NCBI GenBank assembly: GCA_050633905.1 | Contig: JBOEHJ010000023.1 | Location: 76,225-140,224, forward strand | From: JANQPX01 sp050633905 | GTDB lineage: Bacteria > Pseudomonadota > Alphaproteobacteria > Geminicoccales > Geminicoccaceae | Reading direction: 5' to 3' | DNA: 64,000 bases | The notes under the pieces: model-generated | Database searches by the model: none | What the model saw: the letters and a program-made list of their open reading frames with translations, nothing else | What the model was told of the DNA's origin: nothing | Program-made: the position numbers and the translations under genes | Shown here: piece after piece, positions 8,846 through 17,477 of the stretch | Position numbering within the stretch: the first letter of the stretch is position 1 | Layout: the number at the start of each line of letters is the position of its first letter

Positions 8846-9577
8846 ATGTCATATTGCGTCGGACTCTTGCTCAACAAAGGCTTGGTGTTCATGTCGGACA
8901 CGCGCACCAATGCCGGTGTCGACAACATATCGACTTTTCGAAAGATGTTTACATGGTCGGCGCCTGGCGAACGGGTGATTACTGTTCTAACAGCCGGCAA
9001 TCTCGCAACGACCCAAGCCGTGGTCAGCCTCTTGGATGAACGGGCAAAACCACCAGTTGAGCGCAGCCCGTCTATTCTGAAAGCCCCCTCGATGTTCCAA
9101 GTGGCGCGCCTCGTCGGGGATACGCTCAAAGAGGTCATTGGAGCGAACGGCAAGGATGGACAGCGGGCGAGCAGCGCCTTCGATGCCACGATGATCGTCG
9201 GTGGTCAAATCAAGACGAGCGAACCCCGCCTGTTCATGGTCTATCCAGCAGGTAATTTCATCGAAGCCGCTGCGGAAACGCCTTTTTTTCAGATCGGGGA
9301 GACAAAATATGGCAAGCCGATCCTAGTTCGAGCCAATGACCCGAATATGAGCTTTGAGGATGCCATCAAGCTCCTTCTCCTCTCCTTCGATTCGACGATC
9401 AAAGCCAATCTTTCGGTCGGCCTGCCCATTGACCTGCAGATCTATGAGAAGGACAGCTTCCAATTGGGCAAGGAGAGGCGGATCGAGCAAGATGGCGCTT
9501 ATTATAAACAGATTTCATCCGGTTGGGGCGATGCCTTGAAACAGGCCTTCCACTCACTTCCCGACTACAAATTCTGA
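8846..9577 (+). CDS. Anbu proteasome-like peptidase
   Basis: The N-terminus MSYCVGLLLNKGLVFMSDTR is diagnostic of Anbu, the ancestral beta-subunit relative of 20S proteasome and HslV. Ser2, exposed after methionine removal, is the expected N-terminal nucleophile, and the Asp of MSDTR fits the catalytic aspartate. The 243-residue length is normal. Anbu proteins form open helical or ring assemblies; the physiological substrate is unknown. The position as last gene of the ATP-grasp, alpha-E, transglutaminase operon is the textbook Anbu context. A purine-rich stretch (GGGAAGAGCGAGAG) 6 bases before ATG probably serves as ribosome binding site. Confidence 0.9.
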   Translation: MSYCVGLLLNKGLVFMSDTRTNAGVDNISTFRKMFTWSAPGERVITVLTAGNLATTQAVVSLLDERAKPPVERSPSILKAPSMFQVARLVGDTLKEVIGANGKDGQRASSAFDATMIVGGQIKTSEPRLFMVYPAGNFIEAAAETPFFQIGETKYGKPILVRANDPNMSFEDAIKLLLLSFDSTIKANLSVGLPIDLQIYEKDSFQLGKERRIEQDGAYYKQISSGWGDALKQAFHSLPDYKF

Positions 9578-9647
9578 ACCTTTCAGCGTCAATCCAGGCT
9601 TTGAGAAAGTGTCATGGACTGCCGAGGCGCTCCAAGGCGATGGTCAG

Positions 9648-10142
9648 TTAACTGCCATGCTCATGTTTGCTACCATGTTTCATACTGTCTTTCAGCGACT
9701 TGATCGGTACATCGAGCGTGACATCACCTGCTTTCTCGAAGGTCAGCGTCAGCGGGACGACATCGCCGGCTTTCAATTCTTCTTTTAAGCCCATAAGCAT
9801 GACATGCAGCCCGCCAGGCTCGAGATTGATCGGCTCACCAGGCTTGACGTCAACGGCCTCGATTTGCCGCATCTTGGCTATATCACCCTCCATGATGTGG
9901 TTGTGCAGTTCAGCAGCTTCAGCGATGGGGGTTGCTACACTTATCAGCCTGTCGGCGACATCGCCATGCGTCGTAAGGGTCATGTAAGCGGCGGAGTTGG
10001 GCGCCTTGCCGATGGAGGCTCGCGCCCAGCTCTGATCAATCATGAGATCGCCAACCCTGACGATCCCCGCATCGTCCGCATTGGCCTGGGTTGCGAACAT
10101 TAGCGTTAGACAAGTCGCTGTTAGAATCTTTCTCATTGTCAT
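9648..10142 (-). CDS. Periplasmic copper chaperone PCu(A)C
   Basis: The mature domain shows the PCu(A)C copper-binding layout: LHNHIMEGDIAKMRQ, then about 20 residues on, GGLHVMLMGL, giving the His/Met ligand set. A signal peptide (MRKILTATCLTLMFATQANA) precedes it, and the C-terminus is His-rich (MKHGSKHEHGS). The family delivers Cu(I) to the CuA site of cytochrome oxidase in the periplasm. GAGGG lies 4-5 bases before ATG at 10142; ATG at 10136 is an alternative, and the longer frame to 10226 lacks a start signal. Length 164 residues. The DUF2946-like gene just upstream on the same strand often accompanies copper genes. Confidence 0.88.
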   Translation of the reverse strand: MTMRKILTATCLTLMFATQANADDAGIVRVGDLMIDQSWARASIGKAPNSAAYMTLTTHGDVADRLISVATPIAEAAELHNHIMEGDIAKMRQIEAVDVKPGEPINLEPGGLHVMLMGLKEELKAGDVVPLTLTFEKAGDVTLDVPIKSLKDSMKHGSKHEHGS

Positions 10143-10265
10143 CATTCCCTCATCACGACAAACGGTCTCTTTCCACGTTTTCGTGCTGTTAACCGAACAT
10201 GCGGAAACATGCCTTGCGACCAGCAATCAGCATGCGGTCGTCGACATCCAGCATTGGGGCACACA

Positions 10266-10658
10266 CTAGGCGAGAGGCGGTGCCCGGCTATGAAGGGGAC
10301 GATGGCAAAGGGGTTCGGCGGACCAACGATCTGTTAACGACGTCTCCACAATCCAATAACGTAGAAGCGTCGGCGCTCCATGATTGCTGGCATCGTCAAG
10401 TTGGCCAAGCCCTTGAATCAGACAAACGAGGCAGTCAAGCGTTGAACCGTGCTGCTGTCCTGATGGGTCCACAGGATCCATAGGAGGGCCATAGCCGTTC
10501 GGAACCTGAATGGTCTTGAAGCCTGTCCCGGTGCAGATCACCAGCATCGTCGACGTTTGAGCAGCGGCTTCAAGAACTCGCTGGCCAAGCAAAGGCTGAA
10601 CCAGAAGTGCGATCACCACCAGCCAGATAAGATGTCGGAAGGGTCTCGAAAACCGCAT
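10266..10658 (-). CDS. DUF2946-like small membrane-anchored protein
   Basis: This 130-residue protein has an N-terminal hydrophobic segment (HLIWLVVIALLVQPLLG) and paired cysteines (LVICTGTG and LDCLVCLIQG), resembling DUF2946 proteins, which often sit beside copper or TonB-receptor genes. It lies directly upstream of the PCu(A)C gene on the same strand, so a joint role in copper handling is plausible. The CxxC could bind metal. Similarity is judged by eye only, and the C-terminal third is not recognisable. Confidence 0.6.
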   Translation of the reverse strand: MRFSRPFRHLIWLVVIALLVQPLLGQRVLEAAAQTSTMLVICTGTGFKTIQVPNGYGPPMDPVDPSGQQHGSTLDCLVCLIQGLGQLDDASNHGAPTLLRYWIVETSLTDRWSAEPLCHRPLHSRAPPLA

Positions 10659-10777
10659 GATTGTTCCGGATCTAGGACGACCGGAGTTTATCCATCAAGC
10701 CCATTAATGCAATGCAACAAATGACAAGCCTCCTCTTGCCGAGACCTTACGTCTGAAGTCCCGCTGCATGCTGCCTG

Positions 10778-11461
10778 TCAGACGACCTCGACGTCCAGAT
10801 CGCCGATATGATCGGCATGACCCACCAGATGATCACCCCGTTTGACAGCAGCGACACCCGATGGCGTCCCGGAGAGGATGAGATCACCGGGGGCAAGGAC
10901 GAAGAGTTCGGAGAGATAGGCGATCATCTCCGGCACCTTCCAGATCATATGATCGATATCGCCCTCCTGGCGGCGCTCGCCGTTCACGTCGAGCCAGATC
11001 GCGCCGTGGTCAGGATGGCCAATATCCGCCGCCTTGATCAAGGAGGTGCAAGGACAGGATTTTTCGAAGGCTTTGCCGATTTCCCAGGGGCGACCTAGTT
11101 TTTTCATCTCGCCCTGGAGATCCCGCCGGGTCATGTCGAGGGCGAGGCCGTAGCCATAGACATGACCAAGTGCATCTTCGACCGCAATATTCGTTCCACC
11201 GCTCTTCAACGCGACCACGACCTCGATCTCGTGATGCACGTCATTCGACTTCGCCGGGTAGGGAAAGCGGCCATCCAGGACGATATTGTCGGGGTTTTTC
11301 TGAAAGAAGAATGGTGGATCGCGATCGGGATCGCCCCCCATCTCGACAGTATGCGCCGCATAATTCCGACCGACACAATAAATTCGGTGGATCGGGAAAG
11401 CGGCGTCTTCGCCCTTGACCGGAAGGGTCGCGGCGGTGGGGGCTGTGATCACGTAGTCCAT
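10778..11461 (-). CDS. Fumarylacetoacetate hydrolase (FAH) family protein
   Basis: The FAH fold is clear: RIYCVGRNYAAH near the N-terminus, PFFFQKNPDNIV, the metal-binding glutamates in HHEIEVVVAL, an Asp in GYGLALDMTRRDLQ, and LILSGTPSGVAAV near the end. Members hydrolyse beta-diketo acids or act as oxaloacetate decarboxylases, acylpyruvases or maleylpyruvate hydrolases with Mg2+ or Mn2+. This compact 227-residue form most resembles FAHD1-like or maleylpyruvate-hydrolase-like proteins. GAGG six bases before ATG at 11461 decides this start over 11473. The gene looks monocistronic. Confidence 0.88.
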   Translation of the reverse strand: MDYVITAPTAATLPVKGEDAAFPIHRIYCVGRNYAAHTVEMGGDPDRDPPFFFQKNPDNIVLDGRFPYPAKSNDVHHEIEVVVALKSGGTNIAVEDALGHVYGYGLALDMTRRDLQGEMKKLGRPWEIGKAFEKSCPCTSLIKAADIGHPDHGAIWLDVNGERRQEGDIDHMIWKVPEMIAYLSELFVLAPGDLILSGTPSGVAAVKRGDHLVGHADHIGDLDVEVV

Positions 11462-11524
11462 ATCGTTCCTCAACGAGTTGATCGGAAGGTCTTGGGCCGA
11501 TGCATGCCATGACGATAGCCCAAA

Positions 11525-12395
11525 TTGGCTGCTAAGAGGAAGGGCGCGACGGCTAAAACCTGGGATGAGCAGGTTCTGAAAAACGGAACATGCTCTCGCT
11601 CAAAACAGTTGTCATCAAACTGCCATCTTGTGACGCTTGCCCCTCTTCAATGCATCCAGGGCAAAGAATGCATCGGCGCTGAAACATGTCGTCTGTACCA
11701 TTCGGATCTTGAGAGCATCTTGATATCAAGGCTTCTCCATTTTGGCGATCGGGCTTTGGTTGAGCCGATCATTCGTCGTCTCCATCCCAGGCCAAAGGGG
11801 CGCGGCGTTGCAGCAAGAGTACTGCATGAGGGCATGGGAGAGTTGCGGTTTCTTTGCCTGCCCAGTGCCTTCAGCGTCAGTGTCACAGCCAGCTGGAGGA
11901 GCTGGATTAGGGACTTGTGCCGGACGTTTCCCAACGCCGAGCTTACCATCATCGATGGTTTCTATTATGATTAGCCAAGCGAGGCTCAGATCCTAGAAAA
12001 GGTGATGGCCGAGGGGGCAAAAGACCCTAAGCGATCAAACGCTGACCTTCGTGGTGAGTTTCAGCTTCGGGGGACTGCTGGCGAAGGCCATGGTCGGCCG
12101 TACAAGCGAGCCTGATGTTCGGGCGATCGTTTCGCTCGCAACCGAACATCGCGGCCATCTTCCCCGCATTGCCGAGAGGCGCGATGCCCGCCTCGGCGTG
12201 CCGCTCGATGTCGATCTGCCACATTATACCTATGGCGGCTGGTTCGATGGGGTTGTCTGGCCATGGACGGCCTTCACGGATCACTCAGTCCATCGCTTTC
12301 TCACCCATGGACATCGGACCTTCATTCGATCGAGCAGCGCTCGCGGCAAAGTCCTCGCCGATCTTCAAGAGATCGTTGCCCGCCATCACGGTTGA
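11525..12395 (+). pseudogene. Decayed coding remnants, family not recognised
   Basis: This stretch has no intact gene with a ribosome binding site. A plus-strand frame reading TIIDGFYYD runs into an in-frame TAG at 11972-11974 and then continues with coding-like composition (AQILEKVMAEGAKDPKR) to about 12118, while a second plus frame from about 12006 to 12395 (RDARLGVPLDVDLPHYTYGG, then WFDGVVWPW) also has a coding-like third-position pattern. The simplest reading is one ancestral gene broken by a nonsense codon and a frameshift. I cannot name the family. A search of the joined frames against protein databases would decide. Confidence 0.3.
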
Positions 12396-12418
12396 TCTCA
12401 CAGCGTTTCTTGGTGAAT

Positions 12419-12468
12419 TGAAACAGAACTGAAACACAACTCCACAAATGTGAAATAAAGATGAAACA
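12419..12468. promoter_or_regulatory. 11-bp phased TGAAACA direct repeats (candidate response-regulator operator)
   Basis: TGAAACA starts at 12419 and 12430, TGAAATA at 12451 and TGAAACA at 12462. Within each pair the spacing is 11 bp and the pairs are 32 bp apart, so all copies lie close to one DNA face. This geometry is typical of OmpR/PhoB-family response-regulator sites. The cluster lies about 85-130 bp before the small secreted protein at 12552. The regulator is not identified. Confidence 0.5.
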
Positions 12469-12551
12469 AACTGCGTCTAATCTCCGATCATCAAGAGGTG
12501 GACATCGGCCTGAATAAAGAAGGGCTGGCACCTCTCATGAGGAGAAGAACA

Positions 12552-12908
12552 ATGAACGCCATCATCGCCTCGCTTGCCGCCGCCGCGACACTTCTCTCCG
12601 CTTCTCTCGTCCAAGCCGGCGAGATCGAGCTGAATGGACCGGGTAAGGCCGGCATTGTGCAGGAGAATGGCGTCGATTTGGTCGTCTATTACGGCAGGGG
12701 CGAACAAGGTCTGGAGGTTACGGCTGCCTATCCCAAAGCCGCCACCTCAGATGAGACCCAGCGGGTTCGCATGGTGCTGGTGGATGGCGATGATGTGACA
12801 CTTGATTTGCCGGGTCTTGCAGGCATGACATTTAGCTTTGCCCGCGAAGGCGACTTGGTCCGTGTGACCACCGGCAACACGCTCCACCTTGCCCATGTTA
12901 ACCCCTAA
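12552..12908 (+). CDS. Small secreted protein of unknown function
   Basis: The 118-residue product has a signal peptide (MNAIIASLAAAATLLSASLV, cleavage after QA) and a mature domain of about 96 residues rich in beta-prone segments, ending in NTLHLAHVNP. It has no cysteines or lipobox, so it should be soluble and periplasmic or exported. I do not recognise the family. A Shine-Dalgarno (AGGAGAAG) lies 5-6 bases before ATG at 12552; an upstream in-frame start at 12498 has no such support and would bury the signal peptide. Phased TGAAACA repeats upstream suggest two-component control, and a hairpin follows the stop. Confidence 0.65.
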   Translation: MNAIIASLAAAATLLSASLVQAGEIELNGPGKAGIVQENGVDLVVYYGRGEQGLEVTAAYPKAATSDETQRVRMVLVDGDDVTLDLPGLAGMTFSFAREGDLVRVTTGNTLHLAHVNP

Positions 12909-12931
12909 GGCAAGCTGGGGCGCCTGCGAGG

Positions 12932-12968
12932 TCCCGGTTCCGTCATCCCCCGCCCGATGGAACCGGGA
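12932..12968. terminator. Hairpin after the small secreted protein gene
   Basis: A 10-bp perfect stem (TCCCGGTTCC at 12932-12941 pairing with GGAACCGGGA at 12959-12968), whose 17-base loop could add a further ATC/GAT pair, lies 24 bases after the stop codon. No T-tract follows, so it could be a Rho-dependent 3' stabiliser or a bidirectional terminator rather than a classical intrinsic one. Confidence 0.5.
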
Positions 12969-12982
12969 ACCCTCGGCCCCTC

Positions 12983-13480
12983 TCAGTCCACCGCCAGATA
13001 AAACCGCCGCTTTTCCTCCGCGGTCATCTCACGCGGCAACCTTTCCCGTGCACGCTCGATCAGCTGTTTTTTGTCACGCCCGACCCAGGTGATGCGGATG
13101 GTGTTGTCAGCAGACCCGCTGGCGATACGCTCACCATCTTGGGAGTTGTCGAGACGACGCCGACCATGGGCAGCGCATTCGGGAGGACGTTGCAGCCCGC
13201 CTTCTCCATGATCTCCTTGGTGATATGTGCCCGGCGATCGTTCAAACTTTCGGGCCAAGCTTCTTGTTCGTTGGGCTGGGCACGCGCCACGAGGACCAGC
13301 CCAGGGCCTTGACCTTGCCCTCGAGCTGATTGGTGAGCCGCCTCGCCTCGTCGAGATCTTTGTCGGTAAAAATATTAGGGTCTCGAAATTCGACCTTCAG
13401 GTCCCGGATATTGCCCTCAAGCCGTTCGACCAGACATTGCTCAGGTCACCACCGATCCCATGGGCCTAACTATCAAAAAA
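12983..13480 (-). pseudogene. Remnants of WD40-repeat and other coding sequence
   Basis: On the minus strand the last about 55 codons before the stop at 12983 read as the end of a WD40-repeat protein: DGERIASGSADNTIRI, then a tail (ERARERLPREMTAEEKRRF) typical of bacterial proteins with a C-terminal WD40 propeller. Upstream the similarity moves between frames. One frame reads RLEGNIRDLKVEFRDPNIF and stops near 13238; another reads ITKEIMEKAGCNVLPNALP. No start codon or upstream repeats remain, so this is a mosaic of at least two truncated genes. The WD40 assignment rests on visual motif recognition. Confidence 0.45.
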
Positions 13481-13689
13481 CATCGTGCTCGAATGGCTTA
13501 CCAAGATAGGATATGCGCTAAAAACGGCTCAAATTTCAGGCAAGTATTTCAACAGCTATACCCGGCTTTGGTCTGAGGCTACAAGATGGATGTGCGGGGT
13601 AGTGTCGTTGGCAGGCCTGTTGGGATTTCCCGCAGTTCCAAGTTTCAACGAAGCTATTTCCATGACGCATCCACTCATTGAGGTATGCC

Positions 13690-15345
13690 ATGAGCAATGA
13701 TTTTGACCTTGGGGCCTTTTCCTGGCCGGTCTCGACCTCCCATTCTGAGACGCAACGTTGGTTCGATCAGGGCATCATCTGGTGTTTTGGTTATAACCAC
13801 GAGGAGGCGATTGCCTGTTTCGAGAAGGCGCTTGAACATGATCCCGATTGCGCCCTAGCTCGTTTCGGTATCGCCTACGCAATTGGCCCCAACTACAACC
13901 GCCCATGGATTCTTTTCGATCCGGCCGCCAAGGAACAAGCACTTGCTCGCGCATTCGATGAGAGCCGGGCAGCGGAGGATTTACAGGAAAAACTGACGCC
14001 GGTTGAGCAAGCATTGGTGCATGCCCTCCTCGCTCGCTACCCCGAACGCGATCCGATCGAGGACCAAAGTGCCTGGGACCGTGCATTCACCGATGCGATG
14101 CGCGAGGTGTACCAAAAACATCCAGATGACCTGAACGTCCGGGCATTCTTCGCCGAAGCGATCATGAACCTAACGCCCTGGAAGATGTGGGATCTCGAAA
14201 GCGGCAAGGTCGCCGACGGCGCCGGGACTGCCGAGGCGCTTGAGGTGTTGGAAGGTGCGTTTGCCGACATCCCGACGGCTTGGGATCATCCAGGGCTACT
14301 CCATCTCTACGTCCATCTGATGGAAATGTCGCCTTTCCCCGAATGCGCCCTTCGTGCGGGCGATCGGCTGCGCCAATTGGTGCCGGATGCCGGACATCTG
14401 ATTCATATGCCGACCCATATCGATGTGCTCTGCGGTCACTATGCCGATGTGGTGCACTGGAACCAGAAAGCCACGGAGGCTGACCGCAAATTTTTGGCAC
14501 GCGAGGGGCCGATGAATTTCTACTCGGCCTATCGCATTCACAATTATCACTTCACGATTTACGGCGCGATGTTTCTTGGCCAATACGCGCCCGCGATCAG
14601 TGCTGCGGAGGAGTTAATCGAGACCATGCCGGAGGAACTGCTCCGGCTGGAATCGCCGCCGATGGCCGATCATCTCGAGGGCTATCTTTCGATGAAGCAG
14701 CATGTGCTGGTGCGTTTTGGGCGTTGGCAGGCGATTCTCGATCAAGAGCTCCCGGCGGATCGCGATCTCTACCGTTGCACCACCGCGATGATGCATTACG
14801 CCAGGGGAGTGGCCCATTCAGCCCTCGGCCAGATCGATGACGCCGAGGCCACGCGAGAACTTTTTTTAGCGGCAAAGATGGATGTTCCCGACACGCGGCG
14901 GGTGCATAACAACATCGTGCCGGATCTACTCGCAATCGGTGAGGCGATGCTCGAGGGTGAGCTTGAATACCGAAAGGCGAACTATGATGCCGCCTTTGCC
15001 CATCTCCGCCGCTCGGTTCAGCTCGACGATGCCCTTCCGTATGACGAGCCCTGGGGCTGGATGCAGCCGACCCGCCATGCTCTCGGCGCACTCCTGCTCG
15101 AACAGGGTGAAGTGGAGGAAGCGGAAGCCGTCTACCGGGCGGATCTCGGCCTTGATAGCAAGCTCAGCCGAGCCTGCCAGCATCCGGACAATCTCTGGAG
15201 TCTCCATGGCCTGCATGAATGCCTGAAACGGCGCGGCGAAAAGACCGAGATCAGGCTTATCAAGCAACGCCTCGATCTCACCTCCGCCAGAGCCGATGTT
15301 CCGATCAAGGCGTCTTGCTTCTGCCGCCTGACTAAAGAGGCCTGA
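13690..15345 (+). CDS. Tetratricopeptide-repeat protein
   Basis: This 551-residue cytoplasmic protein is built of TPR-like helical pairs. Clear repeats are HEEAIACFEKALEHDPDCAL (about 37-56), GRWQAILDQELPADRDLY (about 345-362), YARGVAHSALGQIDDAEATR (about 370-390) and LGALLLEQGEVEEAEAVYR near the C-terminus. Proteins of this architecture are widespread in proteobacteria without a defined function. GAGG eight bases before ATG at 13690 supports this start rather than TTG at 13678. No partner gene is adjacent, so the interaction target is unknown. Confidence 0.8.
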   Translation: MSNDFDLGAFSWPVSTSHSETQRWFDQGIIWCFGYNHEEAIACFEKALEHDPDCALARFGIAYAIGPNYNRPWILFDPAAKEQALARAFDESRAAEDLQEKLTPVEQALVHALLARYPERDPIEDQSAWDRAFTDAMREVYQKHPDDLNVRAFFAEAIMNLTPWKMWDLESGKVADGAGTAEALEVLEGAFADIPTAWDHPGLLHLYVHLMEMSPFPECALRAGDRLRQLVPDAGHLIHMPTHIDVLCGHYADVVHWNQKATEADRKFLAREGPMNFYSAYRIHNYHFTIYGAMFLGQYAPAISAAEELIETMPEELLRLESPPMADHLEGYLSMKQHVLVRFGRWQAILDQELPADRDLYRCTTAMMHYARGVAHSALGQIDDAEATRELFLAAKMDVPDTRRVHNNIVPDLLAIGEAMLEGELEYRKANYDAAFAHLRRSVQLDDALPYDEPWGWMQPTRHALGALLLEQGEVEEAEAVYRADLGLDSKLSRACQHPDNLWSLHGLHECLKRRGEKTEIRLIKQRLDLTSARADVPIKASCFCRLTKEA

Positions 15346-15478
15346 CGCGGAACGCTGCCTCGACGATCTTGATGCCAGCCAATTCATTAGGAATCGCGCG
15401 CTTGGGTTGATGATATCAAAAAGTAGAGTAAAACCTACAGAACAATCAATTCAAAGTTGCTTTGGTGAGAATGATGGA

Positions 15479-16135
15479 ATGACTGGTTTGTTCGTCAGCG
15501 TGGCCCAGATGAAGGGTGGTGTGGGAAAATCCACGCTCACGGCGCAACTTGCTGTCGCATGTGCTGCACAGGGTTACAAGTCCAAAATTGTCGACATCGA
15601 TCGGCAAGCGAGCTTGCTTGCATGGGCAGGTTTGCGTGATCAACTGACGTTGAAAATCGTGAAGGAGGTCAGCGTCGAGCAAGGCTCCGGCTGGCGCCTT
15701 CCCTATATTTCGGCGCGGCTCTTAGACGAATGCGATCTTCTCTTCGTCGATGGCGCCTCCGGGCGCGACGATGATTTTGCAGCCATGACCGAGATCGCCG
15801 ATCTTGTCTTGATCCCTTGCCAACCAACGGCATTAGATCTTTGGGCGACGAAAACGCTGTTAGTGAGCAATCCTGGTCTACGGAGCAAAGCCCTGGTCGT
15901 CCTCAATCGCATGCCGCCACGGGGGAAAGCCGCGACGCTGATCCGGCAAGAACTCGTCAAATTAGCCTGGCCCATGGCGCGCCATCATCTCGGCAACCGC
16001 CAGGCTTATGCGGCAACGCTTGGCGCTGGCCTCGGCGTTGCCGAAGTCGCATCAGCGAGCATGGCAGGCCAGGAGATCAACGCACTTGCCGCCGAGATTA
16101 TTGAGCGACTTGAAGGTGTTCAATTGGTTGCCTGA
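15479..16135 (+). CDS. Orphan ParA/MinD-family ATPase
   Basis: The deviant Walker A box KGGVGKST sits near the N-terminus (VAQMKGGVGKSTLTAQLA), followed by KIVDIDRQASLLAWAG and LLFVDGASGRDDDFAAM, the ParA/MinD switch regions. ParA ATPases position plasmids, chromosomes or protein cargo on the nucleoid. At 218 residues this is a short ParA without an N-terminal helix-turn-helix, and there is no parB-like gene or repeated parS site beside it, so cargo positioning rather than plasmid partition is a reasonable guess. ATG at 15479 starts the conserved fold; the frame extends upstream to 15407 without a credible start. Confidence 0.82.
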   Translation: MTGLFVSVAQMKGGVGKSTLTAQLAVACAAQGYKSKIVDIDRQASLLAWAGLRDQLTLKIVKEVSVEQGSGWRLPYISARLLDECDLLFVDGASGRDDDFAAMTEIADLVLIPCQPTALDLWATKTLLVSNPGLRSKALVVLNRMPPRGKAATLIRQELVKLAWPMARHHLGNRQAYAATLGAGLGVAEVASASMAGQEINALAAEIIERLEGVQLVA

Positions 16136-16243
16136 ACAGCCGGGGAAGCGGCTTGCTTCCGAACAACACGATGACGGGCTTTTCTTTGCCTTCGATGCGA
16201 TGACTTGACCAGTCGCTAATAAAAAAATAAGGGAGATACGCCC

Positions 16244-16687
16244 ATGCGATCGGTTTCTTGGCTTGCCAGTCTACTTCTTTGCGCGGGTATGGTGGCGTTT
16301 GCGGCTGATGCACCGCCTATTGCCATCATTGACAGCACAACACCAACGGAAGAACTTCCCGTCAAGCCTGGAGTTTACGTAGGCCAGACCATCACCTTCG
16401 ACGACGCCCATGAAGGTGAAACCGTGGTTCGCGCTGGCGTTTGGGAGGCCGATGTCAGCAAGACCAGGCTGATCGATTATCCGTTCACTGAATGCGTGTT
16501 GATGATCAGCGGACGTCTGGTGATCACGAATGAGGATGGTTCGAGTAATGAGTTCGTCGCCGGCGATACCTTCGTCATGCCGAGGGGATGGACGGGTATT
16601 TGGGATATTCGCGAGCGGATGAAGGAGCAGATGGTTCAGGTTGGCGATCCAACTGCGAAGCCGAAAGGCGAGCCCGTCACCGACTGA
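16244..16687 (+). CDS. Secreted cupin-domain protein
   Basis: A signal peptide (residues 1 to about 21, ending VAFAA) precedes a single cupin barrel in this 147-residue protein. The block FTECVLMISGRLVITNEDG and the following FVAGDTFVMPRGWTGIWDI resemble the Cupin_3 family, which includes ureidoglycine aminohydrolase-like proteins. The usual metal-binding histidines of the first cupin motif are absent, so it may be non-enzymatic. A good Shine-Dalgarno (AAGGGAGA) precedes ATG. A periplasmic location is inferred. No functional link with the neighbouring ParA gene is apparent. Confidence 0.78.
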   Translation: MRSVSWLASLLLCAGMVAFAADAPPIAIIDSTTPTEELPVKPGVYVGQTITFDDAHEGETVVRAGVWEADVSKTRLIDYPFTECVLMISGRLVITNEDGSSNEFVAGDTFVMPRGWTGIWDIRERMKEQMVQVGDPTAKPKGEPVTD

Positions 16688-17124
16688 TAACCGAAGACGT
16701 CAAATACGCTGATTGTGAACCGTCCTTGCCTGCTACGTTTTCCCAGGCGATTAAGCCCTGACGCTACACCACCAATGATGCCACCGATACAACGGTCAGC
16801 ATGGTGATGATGGTCAAGATGCAGTGGCGGCTGACTTTGCTTGGTTGATTAAGGAACGGCTGCATGGGAGGTTCCGGCATTCAGGTTGTTCGACGCATGA
16901 TTTTGAATTTATGCCAATCTCGTATCGAACCCGTTTCCTTGAACAATGAAGATTGGCTGAAGAGATAACCCAATCTTTACGAAGCGCAATGTAATCTGCC
17001 TAACGATCAACCCGGACCGTAACACTGATGATTTCGTTTCACGCAAAGGTCTGCCAAATGCCCCCAAAGCCAAGGTCGCCTGTTGGTGTGATATCAAGCT
17101 TGCCTCATGCCTTCGGCGAAGCCC
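16688..17124. other. Intergenic stretch, no supported gene
   Basis: No conserved frame is visible. One minus-strand frame of 33 codons (16764-16865) would encode a hydrophobic peptide (LTIITMLTVVSVASLVV), but it lacks a ribosome binding site and is not called. The region is otherwise featureless to the eye. Confidence 0.4.
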
Positions 17125-17337
17125 CTAAAGATACCCGCCCCATTTGCCGCGACCGTCCAGCGGGGCAACGCTTGGCTGGATTCCTGTACCTGCTCCAGAT
17201 TGCCGCTGAATATCGGCAGCACTGAGGCCCAGCAATAGGGCCAGAATAACTGCGGCAATGGATATCGCCCAGGCTGATTTGGATGCCGTTGCATTTGTTC
17301 CGCTCTGACATCCAGGAGTGAAATGTGTTGTCGCCAT
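17125..17337 (-). CDS. Possible small single-pass membrane protein
   Basis: A 70-codon frame encodes one strong transmembrane segment (AWAISIAAVILALLLGLSAA, about residues 22-41) with a polar N-terminus and a Gly/Pro-rich C-terminus ending KWGGYL. Codon use in the frame looks coding-like. GGA nine bases upstream of ATG is only a weak ribosome binding site, and an earlier ATG at 17346 is equally possible. No family is recognised. It lies downstream of the second DUF1127 gene on the same strand, separated by one copy of the dispersed repeat. Confidence 0.35.
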   Translation of the reverse strand: MATTHFTPGCQSGTNATASKSAWAISIAAVILALLLGLSAADIQRQSGAGTGIQPSVAPLDGRGKWGGYL

Positions 17338-17413
17338 GTTCTTCATCCATTCAGGAGGTGGTAGGGGGCGGGTTGATCGTTGAGGCCTGACTCGTCTTTA
17401 CCGGCCCTGAAAA

Positions 17414-17476
17414 CCTGGCCGCAGACAATCGATCCAGGCACTATCAGCGGACATCAAATGAAGTGGCCTATGCCAC
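17414..17476 (-). repeat. Dispersed intergenic repeat, copy g
   Basis: Read on the minus strand it starts GTGGCATAGGCCACTTCATT and ends CTGCGGCCAGG, matching the other copies. It begins 2 bases after the stop codon of the DUF1127 gene at 17478. Confidence 0.6.
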
Positions 17477-17477
17477 C

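Noticed and set aside
13485..13700. 71-codon plus-strand frame before the TPR gene
   Set aside because: No motif, weak start, and it overlaps the TPR start in another frame.
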